A DNA stretch of 64,000 nucleotides from Xenorhabdus ehlersii (GCF_003610465.1 NZ_RAQI01000001.1:310001-374000), one strand, 5' to 3'; positions 15,995 through 23,164 are shown, counted from the first letter of the stretch. The notes: generated by a model not told the origin, from the sequence alone. Program-made: numbers and translations.

Positions 15995-16205
15995 CTGGTT
16001 AGGTCGTTGTGATAGATGCGAGCGAGAGGACGCGTTGGTCGAAACTGAAAATGGAACGTCAGATTGGCTGTATGAGGGCGATCGGGTAATGTGCAGCTGC
16101 GGACATACAGGTTACGTCGCCGTTTCATCATGTGAACCAGTTGCCTATGCAGTATGGGATGAATTGGTGGAGGGGTATGACCGGAGGGCAAATGACGATG
16201 GCTAG
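15975..16205 (+). CDS. Small zinc-binding phage protein (76 aa)
   Basis: Start at ATG 15975 after GGAGGGGG. 76 residues with CDRCERED near 11 and MCSCGHTG near 37, a two-pair zinc site. Overlaps its neighbours on both sides. Function unknown. Confidence 0.6.
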   Translation: MKTLKIDWLGRCDRCEREDALVETENGTSDWLYEGDRVMCSCGHTGYVAVSSCEPVAYAVWDELVEGYDRRANDDG

Positions 16206-16428
16206 AAATGCAATTGAACGACTGAACAATTCAGCAGGCCATAATTACCAATGGTCAGTAATGTGTCGGGTTCACATCTGTGAAAAATGCGGCACAGCAG
16301 AGCATCGCAGTGGTTGGTATTGGTGGGCGGGTTACAAATCGAAAGTTGAGCCACCGTGTTACCAGCGATGTACTGAGGGTGATCTACTGAAATGGCAAGA
16401 AGATGATGCTATTTTCGAGGGATTATAG
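16192..16428 (+). CDS. Small cysteine-rich phage protein (78 aa)
   Basis: Start placed at ATG 16192 after GGAGG; a second ATG at 16198 is also possible. Contains VHICEKCGTAEHRSGWYWW and a later CYQRC, a possible metal site. No function assigned. Confidence 0.6.
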   Translation: MTMARNAIERLNNSAGHNYQWSVMCRVHICEKCGTAEHRSGWYWWAGYKSKVEPPCYQRCTEGDLLKWQEDDAIFEGL

Positions 16429-16440
16429 GAGGTTAGATGA

Positions 16441-16641
16441 ATGGCTAATCCGAAATTATGCAGTAATTGTGGAACGAATGAGCTTGTATTTATAGAGTCA
16501 AAATATTTTAAAAGAGAAAAAAAGTTTAAAAGTTTTGTTGTATGTAAATTGTGCAATAAAAGAGTTACTCCCGTGCAATGGTTAAGATGTGAAAGCGAAG
16601 TTAGAGATCAAGCATTAAGTAACTGGAATAATGAAAATTAA
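16441..16641 (+). CDS. Lar-like zinc-ribbon protein
   Basis: 66 residues with CSNCGTNE at the start and VCKLCNK in the middle, ending DQALSNWNNEN. Two CxxC pairs followed by an A-x-x-x-W-N ending is the plan of Lar-family restriction alleviation proteins. GGAGG precedes the start. The assignment to that family is moderate; activity against type I restriction is not shown by sequence alone. Confidence 0.55.
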   Translation: MANPKLCSNCGTNELVFIESKYFKREKKFKSFVVCKLCNKRVTPVQWLRCESEVRDQALSNWNNEN

Positions 16642-16649
16642 GGGCTTTT

Positions 16650-17093
16650 ATGGAATGTGATTTTCTATTCCATGAATCAACCAAACAAGCCGCATGGCAA
16701 CAACTCAAAGAGGTTCTCGCAACAAACCAACCTCACCGCCTCATCATCAAACCGTGGAAAAACACCAGAAGCCTATCTCAGAACGCGACTGCGCATATGT
16801 GGTTCGGCGAGATTAGTCGTTTCCTGAAATCTAACGGCGCGAAATATTCACCGGATGACGTCAAAGAAATGATGAAGCACACATTTCTAGGCTACGAGGT
16901 TGTGGAGCGGATTGATGTCAGAACTCAGGAGCCAGAGCGTGTCAGAACACTGCGTCAGACATCCAAATTGGATACAGGCGAAATGTTTCGATTCATGGAG
17001 CAGATTGAACGGTGGGCTGTGGATATCGGTTGCCTCGTGACAATACCCGACGACAGCGAATACATGAAACTCAAACAGGAGCAGGAACAGTGA
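16650..17093 (+). CDS. ninB: Recombination protein NinB (lambda Orf family)
   Basis: 147 residues matching NinB/Orf: KPWKNTRSLSQNATAHMWFG near 35-54, and DVKEMMKHTFLGYEVVE, RQTSKLDTGEMFRFMEQIE further on. In lambda, Orf acts as a recombination mediator that can replace RecFOR. The gene lies in the nin region, overlapping a GTG-start gene by 4 bp. Confidence 0.88.
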   Translation: MECDFLFHESTKQAAWQQLKEVLATNQPHRLIIKPWKNTRSLSQNATAHMWFGEISRFLKSNGAKYSPDDVKEMMKHTFLGYEVVERIDVRTQEPERVRTLRQTSKLDTGEMFRFMEQIERWAVDIGCLVTIPDDSEYMKLKQEQEQ

Positions 17094-17296
17094 AACTAGA
17101 AAAAGGCAAGATTTACGATGTCCTCCATGAAGAATGGATGGAGCATAACAGGGCTGAATATCACTCAACCCGATATCGGGAATCCGATAATGAGCCGCTT
17201 CACGACATGATCATTAGAATGGTGGACGGTAATTTAGATATGGGATCGTTTTTTACAAAAGAAGTTGTCGGGCTATCCAAAACTCAGGAAATTTAG
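17090..17296 (+). CDS. Hypothetical nin-region protein (68 aa)
   Basis: Starts at GTG 17090 inside a GTGA overlap with the ninB stop. 68 residues (MKLEKGKIYDVLHEEWMEHN at the start). No recognised domain. Confidence 0.55.
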   Translation: MKLEKGKIYDVLHEEWMEHNRAEYHSTRYRESDNEPLHDMIIRMVDGNLDMGSFFTKEVVGLSKTQEI

Positions 17297-17345
17297 GGGA
17301 TCAGCAATGCTGATGATGGGATTTATGTTGATGTAGGGGGATGCA

Positions 17346-17933
17346 GTGGCAAAGGCAAAACTAAACATGCTGGATGCAATGAATAAGTGGATAGAACACT
17401 CTCACAAGTTAATACAACCTCATGAACCTCACGCCGAGCAACCCAAGAAACCGCCGCTGAAATTAACCAAAAAGCAGCGAGCGGTTATCCGGGAAAAATT
17501 CGGCGGTCGCTGTGCATATTGTGGACACGAATTACCCGCGACAGGCTGGCATGCTGACCATGCAGAGCCCGTGTTCAGGTTATCTAAATTTGTCAAAAAT
17601 GAGAATGAGCGCGGTGGAAAATTCATTCCTACTGGAGAAATGATGAATCCAGAGAATGACACCATTGAAAATATGATGCCCGCCTGTCGTAGCTGCAATA
17701 TTTATAAACACAGTGCAGATATCGAAACATTCAGACGAATGATCACCAGACAATTACAAAATTCAATTAACAGAACGCAATGCCTGAGAACAGGTCTACG
17801 GCTCGGTATATTGAAACTGGATGCTGCGCCAATTGTATTCTGGTTTGAGAAATATGGGGAAATGGAGAATGGCAAATCTACGCAAAGAAGCGCGGGGTCG
17901 AGAATGTCAGGTCAGGATACCGGGCATCTGTAA
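17346..17933 (+). CDS. HNH endonuclease
   Basis: 195 residues from GTG 17346 with a G-rich ribosome-binding site upstream. HNH core: C56/C59 (RCAYCG), H69-x-D71-H72 (WHADHAEPV), N109 and C114/C117 (MMPACRSCN), K-H at 121-122. Probably a nicking or double-strand nuclease; in the nin region such enzymes process recombination or packaging intermediates. The C-terminal 60 residues overlap the DUF1364 gene. Confidence 0.82.
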   Translation: MAKAKLNMLDAMNKWIEHSHKLIQPHEPHAEQPKKPPLKLTKKQRAVIREKFGGRCAYCGHELPATGWHADHAEPVFRLSKFVKNENERGGKFIPTGEMMNPENDTIENMMPACRSCNIYKHSADIETFRRMITRQLQNSINRTQCLRTGLRLGILKLDAAPIVFWFEKYGEMENGKSTQRSAGSRMSGQDTGHL

Positions 17934-18153
17934 CGGTAACAGCGAGACGGTGGTACTGGCTCATTACCGGATGGCTGGCATTTGTGGCATGGGGATGAAA
18001 CCGCCCGATCTGTTTGGAGCATGGGCGTGTTCATGTTGTCACGATGAGATAGACCGCAGAACGAGCCTGACAGAGACTGACTATGCACACATGGCTCATT
18101 TGGAAGGTGTAATCAGGACGCAATCAATATTGCTATCGGAGGGTAAGATTTGA
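17869..18153 (+). CDS. YbcO/DUF1364 family nuclease-like protein
   Basis: 94 residues from ATG 17869. MANLRKEARGRECQVRIPGI followed by CNGNSETVVLAHYR and CSCCHDEIDRR is the signature of the DUF1364 (DLP12 YbcO) family, a metal-binding HNH-like fold found beside rusA in lambdoid prophages. Cys and His ligands are all present. Confidence 0.85.
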   Translation: MANLRKEARGRECQVRIPGICNGNSETVVLAHYRMAGICGMGMKPPDLFGAWACSCCHDEIDRRTSLTETDYAHMAHLEGVIRTQSILLSEGKI

Positions 18154-18154
18154 C

Positions 18155-18514
18155 GTGAAAGCCTATGATATATCGCCAGTCCCCAAGCCACGGATGACGC
18201 AGGCGGACAGATGGCGAAAACGAAAGCCGGTATTAAATTACTACGCATTCAAGGATGAAGTCAGACTCAACAAAATTACTCTTCCCGAATCGAATTACCA
18301 CATCATCTTTGTACTACCCATGCCGCCAAGCTGGAGCAAGAAAAAGCGCTCAGAAATGAACGGCAAGCCACACCAACAAAAACCCGATAAAGACAATCTT
18401 GAAAAAGCGTTGCTTGATGCCGTCTTTGATGATGACTCTCGCATCTGGGATGGTCGGGTTACGAAGATCTGGGGTGAAAAGGGGCAGATTATTATCAGGG
18501 AGCTGGAGATATGA
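18155..18514 (+). CDS. rusA: Holliday junction resolvase RusA
   Basis: 119 residues from GTG 18155 with GGAGGG upstream. Matches RusA: N-terminal PVPKPRMTQADRWRKR, central PMPPSWSKKKRSEM, and the acidic active site KPDKDNLEKALLDAVFDDDS (D78, D80, D92-94). Cuts four-way junctions formed in phage recombination. YbcO-RusA adjacency is the same as in the E. coli DLP12 prophage. Confidence 0.92.
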   Translation: MKAYDISPVPKPRMTQADRWRKRKPVLNYYAFKDEVRLNKITLPESNYHIIFVLPMPPSWSKKKRSEMNGKPHQQKPDKDNLEKALLDAVFDDDSRIWDGRVTKIWGEKGQIIIRELEI

Positions 18515-18711
18515 ATACTGAAATAACATCAATCCCCGAACTGCTTGTAAAACACAGGGGAAATCAAACCCAATTAGCCCATGAGTTAGGCATTAACCGA
18601 ATGACAGTTGGCAAATTCGCACGTGATTTCAAATGTCAGTATCACATTATATGCAATGGGGTACTGATGACAAAATCAAAGCTGAAAGGGAACCAGAGAG
18701 GAATAAGATGA
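18511..18711 (+). CDS. ninH: NinH-like DNA-binding protein
   Basis: 66 residues resembling lambda NinH: SIPELLVKHRGNQTQLAHEL then GINRMTVGKFARDF, a Fis-type helix-turn-helix. Overlaps rusA and the Q-type gene by 4 bp each. Role unknown beyond DNA binding. Confidence 0.8.
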   Translation: MNTEITSIPELLVKHRGNQTQLAHELGINRMTVGKFARDFKCQYHIICNGVLMTKSKLKGNQRGIR

Positions 18712-19322
18712 GGAGAAAAGAATCATTCCCGTTGCTGGCCTATGTTGCCAATAAAAAAGATTTGCGTCGGGTATGGGGTAAAGGCCGGAAAACCATTACA
18801 TCAAGTCAGCGCGTTTGGGTTAGGTATTTAATGATGATTTGGGGTAAACAATACGGAGGGAATGAATATCCCGGTGAAGAATGTAGCGTCATAGGTCGAT
18901 TAATGACTCGTGAAGATTGGACTGATGCCGAAGGTGAGCGGATCGTTAAGGTGGTTAAAGACCTGTATAAACTAGGCTATGACGGAGAGGAGTTATTCCA
19001 GAAGGCTCATGAAGTTTTAAACCCCAAGCAATCATTAAGTGACATCATCGCTCTCGCCAAAGAATCAGACGATGCCGCTTTCATTGAAATGGTACTGAAT
19101 AAAACATTTAAACGAGGTAGCCCTATTCGGGATATCGCTATTAAACGATATTGCGAACGCAAATACCCGCAAAAGATCGCCCGTGAATTATCAGGGTTAA
19201 CTGGCTGCGATGTTCAATGGGCTAGGAAACGCGCCGAATGGTCAGAGGAGTTACTGGAAGAGGAAATGTATTATGCTATTAGGAGGGAAATTAGAAAAGA
19301 AAACTGCGAAACATATCACTAA
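18708..19322 (+). CDS. Q-type late antiterminator (DUF1133-like)
   Basis: 204 residues from ATG 18708. The C-terminal 100 residues include a probable helix-turn-helix (PQKIARELSGLTGCDVQW then ARKRAEWSEEL), and the overall plan resembles DUF1133 proteins that occupy the Q slot in many lambdoid phages. Position is decisive: it is the last gene before a sigma-70 type promoter (19346), a strong terminator (19411) and the lysis genes. Expected to let polymerase started at pR' read through tR' into late genes. Confidence 0.65.
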   Translation: MRRKESFPLLAYVANKKDLRRVWGKGRKTITSSQRVWVRYLMMIWGKQYGGNEYPGEECSVIGRLMTREDWTDAEGERIVKVVKDLYKLGYDGEELFQKAHEVLNPKQSLSDIIALAKESDDAAFIEMVLNKTFKRGSPIRDIAIKRYCERKYPQKIARELSGLTGCDVQWARKRAEWSEELLEEEMYYAIRREIRKENCETYH

Positions 19323-19345
19323 ATATAAATATTTTCTAAATAAGC

Positions 19346-19373
19346 TTGATTTTGAGAAATTTAGGTGTATATT
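19346..19373 (+). promoter_or_regulatory. Late promoter pR'
   Basis: TTGATT (19346-19351), 16-bp spacer, TATATT (19368-19373), just after the Q-type gene and about 30 bp before the tR' hairpin. Late lambdoid promoters have this position and a short leader ending in a terminator. Confidence 0.6.
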
Positions 19374-19410
19374 TTGTGTTATGCTCAGGCAGTAAAACCG
19401 AAAAGCAGTT

Positions 19411-19439
19411 AAGCCTCACTAAATCCAGTGGGGCTTTTT
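19411..19439 (+). terminator. tR' terminator
   Basis: AAGCCTCACT (19411-19420) pairs over its 10 bases with AGTGGGGCTT (19427-19436) with one G-T pair, then T5. It would stop the pR' transcript unless modified by the Q-type protein. Confidence 0.85.
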
Positions 19440-19461
19440 CATTTCTACCCGCCGTAAATCC

Positions 19462-19552
19462 AACTACGAAAAGATATTTCGTAGTTCGAAATCCGCAAGT
19501 CCGGGATGTTCAGAGGAATATTTCAAGGCTGCGCTCCGGCGTGGCCTTTTTT
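19462..19552 (+). terminator. Second hairpin pair in the late leader
   Basis: A perfect 10-bp inverted repeat, AACTACGAAA (19462-19471) and TTTCGTAGTT (19477-19486), is followed by a terminator-like stem (19525-19548, AAGGC...GCCTT extended by weak pairs) with T6. The late leader therefore has at least two termination barriers. The rest of 19323-19635 holds no supported gene. Confidence 0.6.
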
Positions 19553-19635
19553 CGTATCTGCAATCCTAACTATTTGATATTCATTCGATACCGGAATTCC
19601 GGTAACGACCTCCTATTAACTCACTCGTGAGGTGA

Positions 19636-19953
19636 ATGATGAAGATTATAGTAAATTTCCCTAAAGTGAATTCGAGATTGGAATTTAAAAACAATGATGG
19701 CATGAAACAGCAAAGCATATTGTCTTTTTCTTCTAAACGAGTGGCAACACTAGAAGCTGATGTTTATGTTTGCCTGCAAAAAGAAGATGAAGTCCTTTTT
19801 CATGAAACGCCTCATGTAAAATTATTTTATGTCGAAGACTATGATGAAAGATCGACGTTTTCAGATTTTGAACTCAGAGCAACAGAGTGGGCTAAAAGTA
19901 AGTCGTTAGAATTTGTGAGTCATATTAATAAGGTGCAATCACTTGCACCTTGA
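19636..19953 (+). CDS. Hypothetical late-region protein (105 aa)
   Basis: GAGGTGA precedes tandem ATG codons at 19636 and 19639. 105 residues, beta-rich in appearance, no recognised domain. The gene's last codons form part of a 9-bp hairpin. It sits between pR' and the lysis cassette, a common place for accessory genes. Confidence 0.6.
   Translation: MMKIIVNFPKVNSRLEFKNNDGMKQQSILSFSSKRVATLEADVYVCLQKEDEVLFHETPHVKLFYVEDYDERSTFSDFELRATEWAKSKSLEFVSHINKVQSLAP
19930..19951. terminator. Hairpin between convergent genes
   Basis: Perfect 9-bp arms AAGGTGCAA (19930-19938) and TTGCACCTT (19943-19951), loop TCAC. It lies over the ends of the plus- and minus-strand genes here and could stop both, though T tracts are short. 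Confidence 0.5.
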
Positions 19954-19957
19954 TTTG

Positions 19958-20179
19958 CTATTTCAGAAGGTTGATTAAGTCCTTGCCAGCATGTCCCCTT
20001 GCGTGACTTGAGACGTGTTTTAATACCATCTTTTCTAACTTCTTCTTTGTCTCTTCTGGATTAGCGGATTCTGAGATAAGAAACTCAATTATTGCAACAG
20101 TTAATTCATAGCTTAATTGGGACTTGTCATAAAGAAAATTTTGTTCTGGTGACATTCTATGCCCGCCAATGACAATCAT
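19958..20179 (-). CDS. Hypothetical minus-strand accessory protein (73 aa)
   Basis: 73 residues, helical, ending ARGHAGKDLINLLK. AAAGGA lies upstream of the ATG. Transcribed against the late operon, so it probably has its own promoter and is expressed in the lysogen (a moron). No family recognised. Confidence 0.5.
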   Translation of the reverse strand: MIVIGGHRMSPEQNFLYDKSQLSYELTVAIIEFLISESANPEETKKKLEKMVLKHVSSHARGHAGKDLINLLK

Positions 20180-20342
20180 ATTTTTTCCTTTGTTCAGAGG
20201 TAATCAGCCATCCCTCTATTGATTGATTGATTTTTGGCTGATCTAACAGCTTACCTTAACTATCAACCCATTACTTTTAACCAACTCACAGGGGTAACCA
20301 TCGTTCACCCCACGGACGCCCATTGTTCAGATGGGGTGGAAT

Positions 20343-20667
20343 ATGAAGATGAAAGAAAATCCTGACTTATGGGCTGACATATTAAACGGCCTAAAAAAAC
20401 TCATGGCCGCAAATATCCGGCTCTGTTTTGGCTGCCTTGATTTGCTACGGTCGCCTGATTTATGACGGCGTGGAACGAAAGAACCGCTGGGTCGAGGCAC
20501 TGCTGTGTGGTGCGCTATCATGGAGTGTGTCCAGTGGATTAGAGATGTTTGGTATTCCTGCCAGTTTTGCACCGGCTATCGGGGGTGCCATTGGGTTTAT
20601 TGGTGTTGAGAAGCTACGCGAGTTTGCTGTTCGTGCCATTAATAAACGTTTGGGAGGTAAAGAATGA
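20343..20667 (+). pseudogene. Holin gene with an apparent frameshift in an A7 run
   Basis: ATG 20343 opens MKMKENPDLWADILNGLKK and then leaves frame; the next frame, starting just after the A7 run at 20393-20399, reads NSWPQISGSVLAALICYGRL onward to a typical lambda-family holin C-terminus with about three hydrophobic segments, ending RAINKRLGGKE. Removing one A joins them into a 107-residue holin. Either the gene is broken, the sequence has a homopolymer error, or expression uses slippage. It is immediately followed by the endolysin gene. Confidence 0.75.
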
Positions 20668-21080
20668 GTCAGGGCGACAGAGGCATTCGTAATAACAACC
20701 CCGGCAATATCGATCACCACCCAAAGAACAAGTGGCAAGGCCAGTTGCCCCATGACCCGAAGATTGAATCTCGGTTCTGTCGGTTCGAATCGGCTGAATA
20801 TGGCATTCGGGCATTGTTCAAATTGCTGCGAAACTATCAGCGCAAACACCAATTGCACACGATTAGACAAATCATCAATCGCTATGCGCCTCCCGTGGAG
20901 AACGACACGGAAAGCTACATCCAGTTTGCGGCTGAAAAGGTTGGCATCTCGGCGGATGAGAAGATATCGACTCAGGATAAGAAAGTCCTGTTTGCTCTGG
21001 CAGAGGGGATTATCAAGATGGAGAACGGCAAGCAGCCTTATTCAGAGGCAACGTTTGAAAAAGCGTTTGAGCTGCTATGA
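20664..21080 (+). CDS. Endolysin (peptidoglycan-degrading, P5-like)
   Basis: 138 residues starting MSQGDRGIRNNNPGNID, with a later ESAEYGIRALFKLLRNYQRK and INRYAPPVENDTESY. This RGIRNNNPGNI pattern occurs in phage lytic transglycosylase or virion lysin proteins. Overlaps the holin frame by 4 bp and is followed by Rz, so it fills the endolysin slot. No signal peptide, so release through a holin is expected. Confidence 0.75.
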   Translation: MSQGDRGIRNNNPGNIDHHPKNKWQGQLPHDPKIESRFCRFESAEYGIRALFKLLRNYQRKHQLHTIRQIINRYAPPVENDTESYIQFAAEKVGISADEKISTQDKKVLFALAEGIIKMENGKQPYSEATFEKAFELL

Positions 21081-21565
21081 ACTGGAAGCTGAAACTGATT
21101 GCTGCGTCGATCGGTATTGCATTGATTGGATCGGCTCTCTACTCCGTTTATTCAGTATATGCAGAAAACAGGGAGCTAGCTGGTGCGAATCAATCGTTGA
21201 CCACTAAGCTATCTGAACAAGTTGCTATTAACACCACCCAACAAGAACGCATCCAGCGCCTCGTAGAACTAGATACCAAGCACACTCAGGAACTCGCCCA
21301 TGCTAAAGTTGAAATTGACACTCTTCAGGCTGATGTTGCCGCTGGCCGTCGCAAGCTGCGCATCAAGGCCGTCTGTCCCTCCGTGTCTGAAACCGTTACC
21401 GCCGGCGGCGTGGTCGATGGAACCCCCGTCGAACTCACTGGAGAAACTGGATCAACTGTTCTCGATATTCGAGAAGGCATCATCAACGACCGGGCAAAAC
21501 TGAGATATTTGCAGGAATATGTTAAGGCTGAATGCAGAGGAAACAATGGAAAACCAACACCGTAA
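21077..21565 (+). CDS. Rz: Rz inner-membrane spanin
   Basis: 162 residues: short cytoplasmic start, one transmembrane helix (about 7-29, LIAASIGIALIGSALYSVYS), then a periplasmic coiled coil (NRELAGANQSLTTKLSEQ and on). It pairs with the outer-membrane lipoprotein Rz1 to fuse the two membranes at lysis. Overlaps the endolysin stop by 4 bp and contains Rz1 in another frame. Confidence 0.88.
   Translation: MNWKLKLIAASIGIALIGSALYSVYSVYAENRELAGANQSLTTKLSEQVAINTTQQERIQRLVELDTKHTQELAHAKVEIDTLQADVAAGRRKLRIKAVCPSVSETVTAGGVVDGTPVELTGETGSTVLDIREGIINDRAKLRYLQEYVKAECRGNNGKPTP
21300..21503 (+). CDS. Rz1: Rz1 outer-membrane spanin lipoprotein (embedded)
   Basis: 67 residues wholly inside the Rz gene in another frame. 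Signal peptide with lipobox LAVASC, the lipidated cysteine being C20, followed by a proline-rich stretch (SRPSVPPCLKPLPPAAW). This nested arrangement is the classical Rz/Rz1 organisation. Confidence 0.85.
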   Translation: MLKLKLTLFRLMLPLAVASCASRPSVPPCLKPLPPAAWSMEPPSNSLEKLDQLFSIFEKASSTTGQN

Positions 21566-21788
21566 AATCACTGGCTACCGTGAATTAACCCAAGATGAAA
21601 TTGATTGCATGAACAAGATTAAGGCGCTTGGGGAGGATCTGGATACGCTTTATGACTATCTTGTCATCACAAATACACAAACGGGCAATCACCAAATTGA
21701 CATGCGTTGGCTGAACGAAGGCCGCACAGATCTACAAAAAGGGATTATGTGCTGGGTTCGTGCAGTGGCTCAACCAACGACATTTTGA
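21546..21788 (+). CDS. acb2: Acb2/Tad1-type anti-CBASS cyclic-nucleotide sponge
   Basis: 80 residues from ATG 21546. Conserved family features are MENQHRKITGYRELTQDEID near the start, MNKIKALG following, and the C-terminal block RWLNEGRTDLQKGIMCWVRA then VAQPTTF. Acb2 proteins form hexamers that sequester the cyclic di- and trinucleotides used by CBASS (and Thoeris-type) defences. The gene overlaps the Rz end by 20 bp, so it is expressed with the late genes. The middle loop is shorter than in the Pseudomonas phage protein. Confidence 0.78.
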   Translation: MENQHRKITGYRELTQDEIDCMNKIKALGEDLDTLYDYLVITNTQTGNHQIDMRWLNEGRTDLQKGIMCWVRAVAQPTTF

Positions 21789-21838
21789 TTGGTTGCCCCA
21801 GGGCAAATGATGCTGGGGCGGCAATGGGTGAGTTGGGG

Positions 21839-22420
21839 TTATTTTCCCGACTGATTGAGAGACCTCAGTGCAGCGTATTTTTCGTTACGGTAGTCCTCGA
21901 TGATGTAGCGCAACGATTTGTGGTGGGTGTACCCGTTGCGGTTCGATCTGGCCTCAGACTCCGCAACTATTTCTGCAATGCGTTCATCAGTGGTATCCGC
22001 CTCAATGTCACGAAATATTTCCGCCATGGCCCAGTCACACGAGGCCTCACTGCTCAGCGGGGTATAACGACCCGGTTTATAAACCTCTACCACATTTTTA
22101 TCAATGGATTGATAGCGATAACCCTGTGGGTCACGGTCACGTACCGCATCCCACATAGAATAAATCGCCTCGCGAGCTGCCTCGATGGTTGGGTATCTGC
22201 CGTGTAAATATACTGACATTTCACCAACCGTCCCGCAATAACCCAAAACCCCCATAATGGAATCTATAGGTGCGGCGCGGCTTATTGTTATGGTATCGAG
22301 ATCCACATACGCTGGCGCGTTGTCGTACGGGCCTTCGTATTTAGTTTCAATTAAAAAATAGGTTATGGCGTTAGTGGTTGCAGTCTGGGGGGCTGCTGAG
22401 AAAATTTGAGATTTGTTCAT
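21839..22420 (-). CDS. Hypothetical accessory protein behind promoter cassette 1 (193 aa)
   Basis: 193 residues; the first ten (MNKSQIFSAA) are identical to those of the 24165-24545 gene because the duplicated cassette includes the start of the coding region. The remainder, with GYCGTVGEMSVYLHGRYPTI and a C-terminal acidic helix region, matches nothing I recognise. It is read against the late operon from a strong promoter of its own, so it is probably made in the lysogen. Defence, exclusion or regulation are all possible. Confidence 0.6.
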   Translation of the reverse strand: MNKSQIFSAAPQTATTNAITYFLIETKYEGPYDNAPAYVDLDTITISRAAPIDSIMGVLGYCGTVGEMSVYLHGRYPTIEAAREAIYSMWDAVRDRDPQGYRYQSIDKNVVEVYKPGRYTPLSSEASCDWAMAEIFRDIEADTTDERIAEIVAESEARSNRNGYTHHKSLRYIIEDYRNEKYAALRSLNQSGK

Positions 22421-22555
22421 TTTGGAGTCCTCGATTGTTCATAGTTCCGCTCTGTCGGTGAGCTGTTATCAGTTCATGGTTTAAATATAGTTCATCGGTA
22501 TTTGTTTGTCAATACAATTAAAATTAGAATAATGCAATTTAGTGATTCTGATCAC
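22390..22555 (-). promoter_or_regulatory. Promoter cassette, copy 1 (with CRP-like box)
   Basis: 166 bp that match 24515-24680 at 163 positions. On the minus strand it holds TTGACA (22512-22507), a 17-bp spacer and TATATT (22489-22484). A perfect GTGA-N6-TCAC dyad lies at 22542-22555, centred about 71 bp upstream of the expected start, an allowed class I CRP position. Confidence 0.75.
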
Positions 22556-22613
22556 GCGACTCAATTTTATTGTGAGAGAGATCGCATAGGTTAATTGTTA
22601 ACATTTTCTAATG

Positions 22614-22642
22614 TTGACAGTAGGTCTAATTTGATATTTACT
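22614..22642 (+). promoter_or_regulatory. Possible promoter reading into the CRISPR-like array
   Basis: TTGACA at 22614-22619 with a weak TTTACT 17 bp further (22637-22642). Transcription would begin at about 22649, at the first hairpin unit. The -10 element matches consensus at only three positions, so this is tentative. Confidence 0.35.
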
Positions 22643-22647
22643 AGAGA

Positions 22648-22857
22648 TGTTCCCTAGCGAGTTCATTAGGGATAAACCGTTATTATGTATGTGTGTAAAA
22701 ATATATATGTTCCCCATTTTATGGGGATGCACCGACGGAATGTTACTTTTGATGGATGAGTAATACATGTTCTCCGTGTAAACGGAGATAAACCGTTTTT
22801 ATTTTTACTTCTGTCTGAGTATCAATTTATGTTCCCCGTGTAAACGGGGATTTATTC
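22648..22857 (+). CRISPR. Four-unit CRISPR-like array, type I-E-like degenerate repeats
   Basis: Units start at 22648, 22708, 22768 and 22830, i.e. every 60, 60 and 62 bp, the period of a type I-E array. Units resemble TGTTCCCCGTGTAAACGGGG with ATAAACCG after it. Each forms a hairpin: TCCCTA/TAGGGA (unit 1), TCCCCAT/ATGGGGA (2), TCTCCGT/ACGGAGA (3), TCCCCGT/ACGGGGA (4), so stems covary. The last unit has a changed 3' end, as terminal repeats often do. Spacers are AT-rich and about 28 to 34 bp. No cas gene is nearby. Confidence 0.7.
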
Positions 22858-22891
22858 AATCCCCCTGTCATTTCCCTGTTATAGAGGAATA

Positions 22892-23164
22892 ATGTCCGTT
22901 ATGTCTATAAGAAACAATAAAAATTTCAAACGAATTCGTCTCGCGTTAGAGCTAACTAAGCACGACATTTTTGATATTTTGGGTGAGAAATACTCTAAAT
23001 CACAAATAGATGGATGGAGCCGGGGGGCTAACGCCAGAAAACTGGCGTCAGGAAACAGCCCTGCGGAGACTGTTTCCCGTTTTAGGGCTATGACCGACCA
23101 GCAATTTGATGATTTTTGCGAGGGGTTAGTTGATTGGATGAAATCGACAGATGAGGATAGTTAA
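22892..23164 (+). CDS. DUF1456/YehS-like small protein next to the array
   Basis: 90 residues; NNKNFKRIRLALELTKHDIF followed by DILGEKYSKSQIDGWSRG resembles one DUF1456 (YehS) repeat, which may bind nucleic acid. AGAGGA precedes the ATG. It lies 35 bp after the last CRISPR-like unit, in the same orientation, so it may share the array's transcript. The C-terminus is acidic. A link to the array is suggested only by position. Confidence 0.55.
   Translation: MSVMSIRNNKNFKRIRLALELTKHDIFDILGEKYSKSQIDGWSRGANARKLASGNSPAETVSRFRAMTDQQFDDFCEGLVDWMKSTDEDS

Noticed and set aside
19346..19630. 94-codon plus-strand frame after the Q-type gene
   Set aside because: It spans the late promoter, the tR' hairpin and a second terminator, and has no start signal.
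20428..20667. 79-codon TTG-start frame as a complete holin
   Set aside because: No ribosome-binding site at the TTG, and the missing N-terminal residues are found in the neighbouring frame just upstream of an A7 run, so a frameshifted single gene is the better reading.
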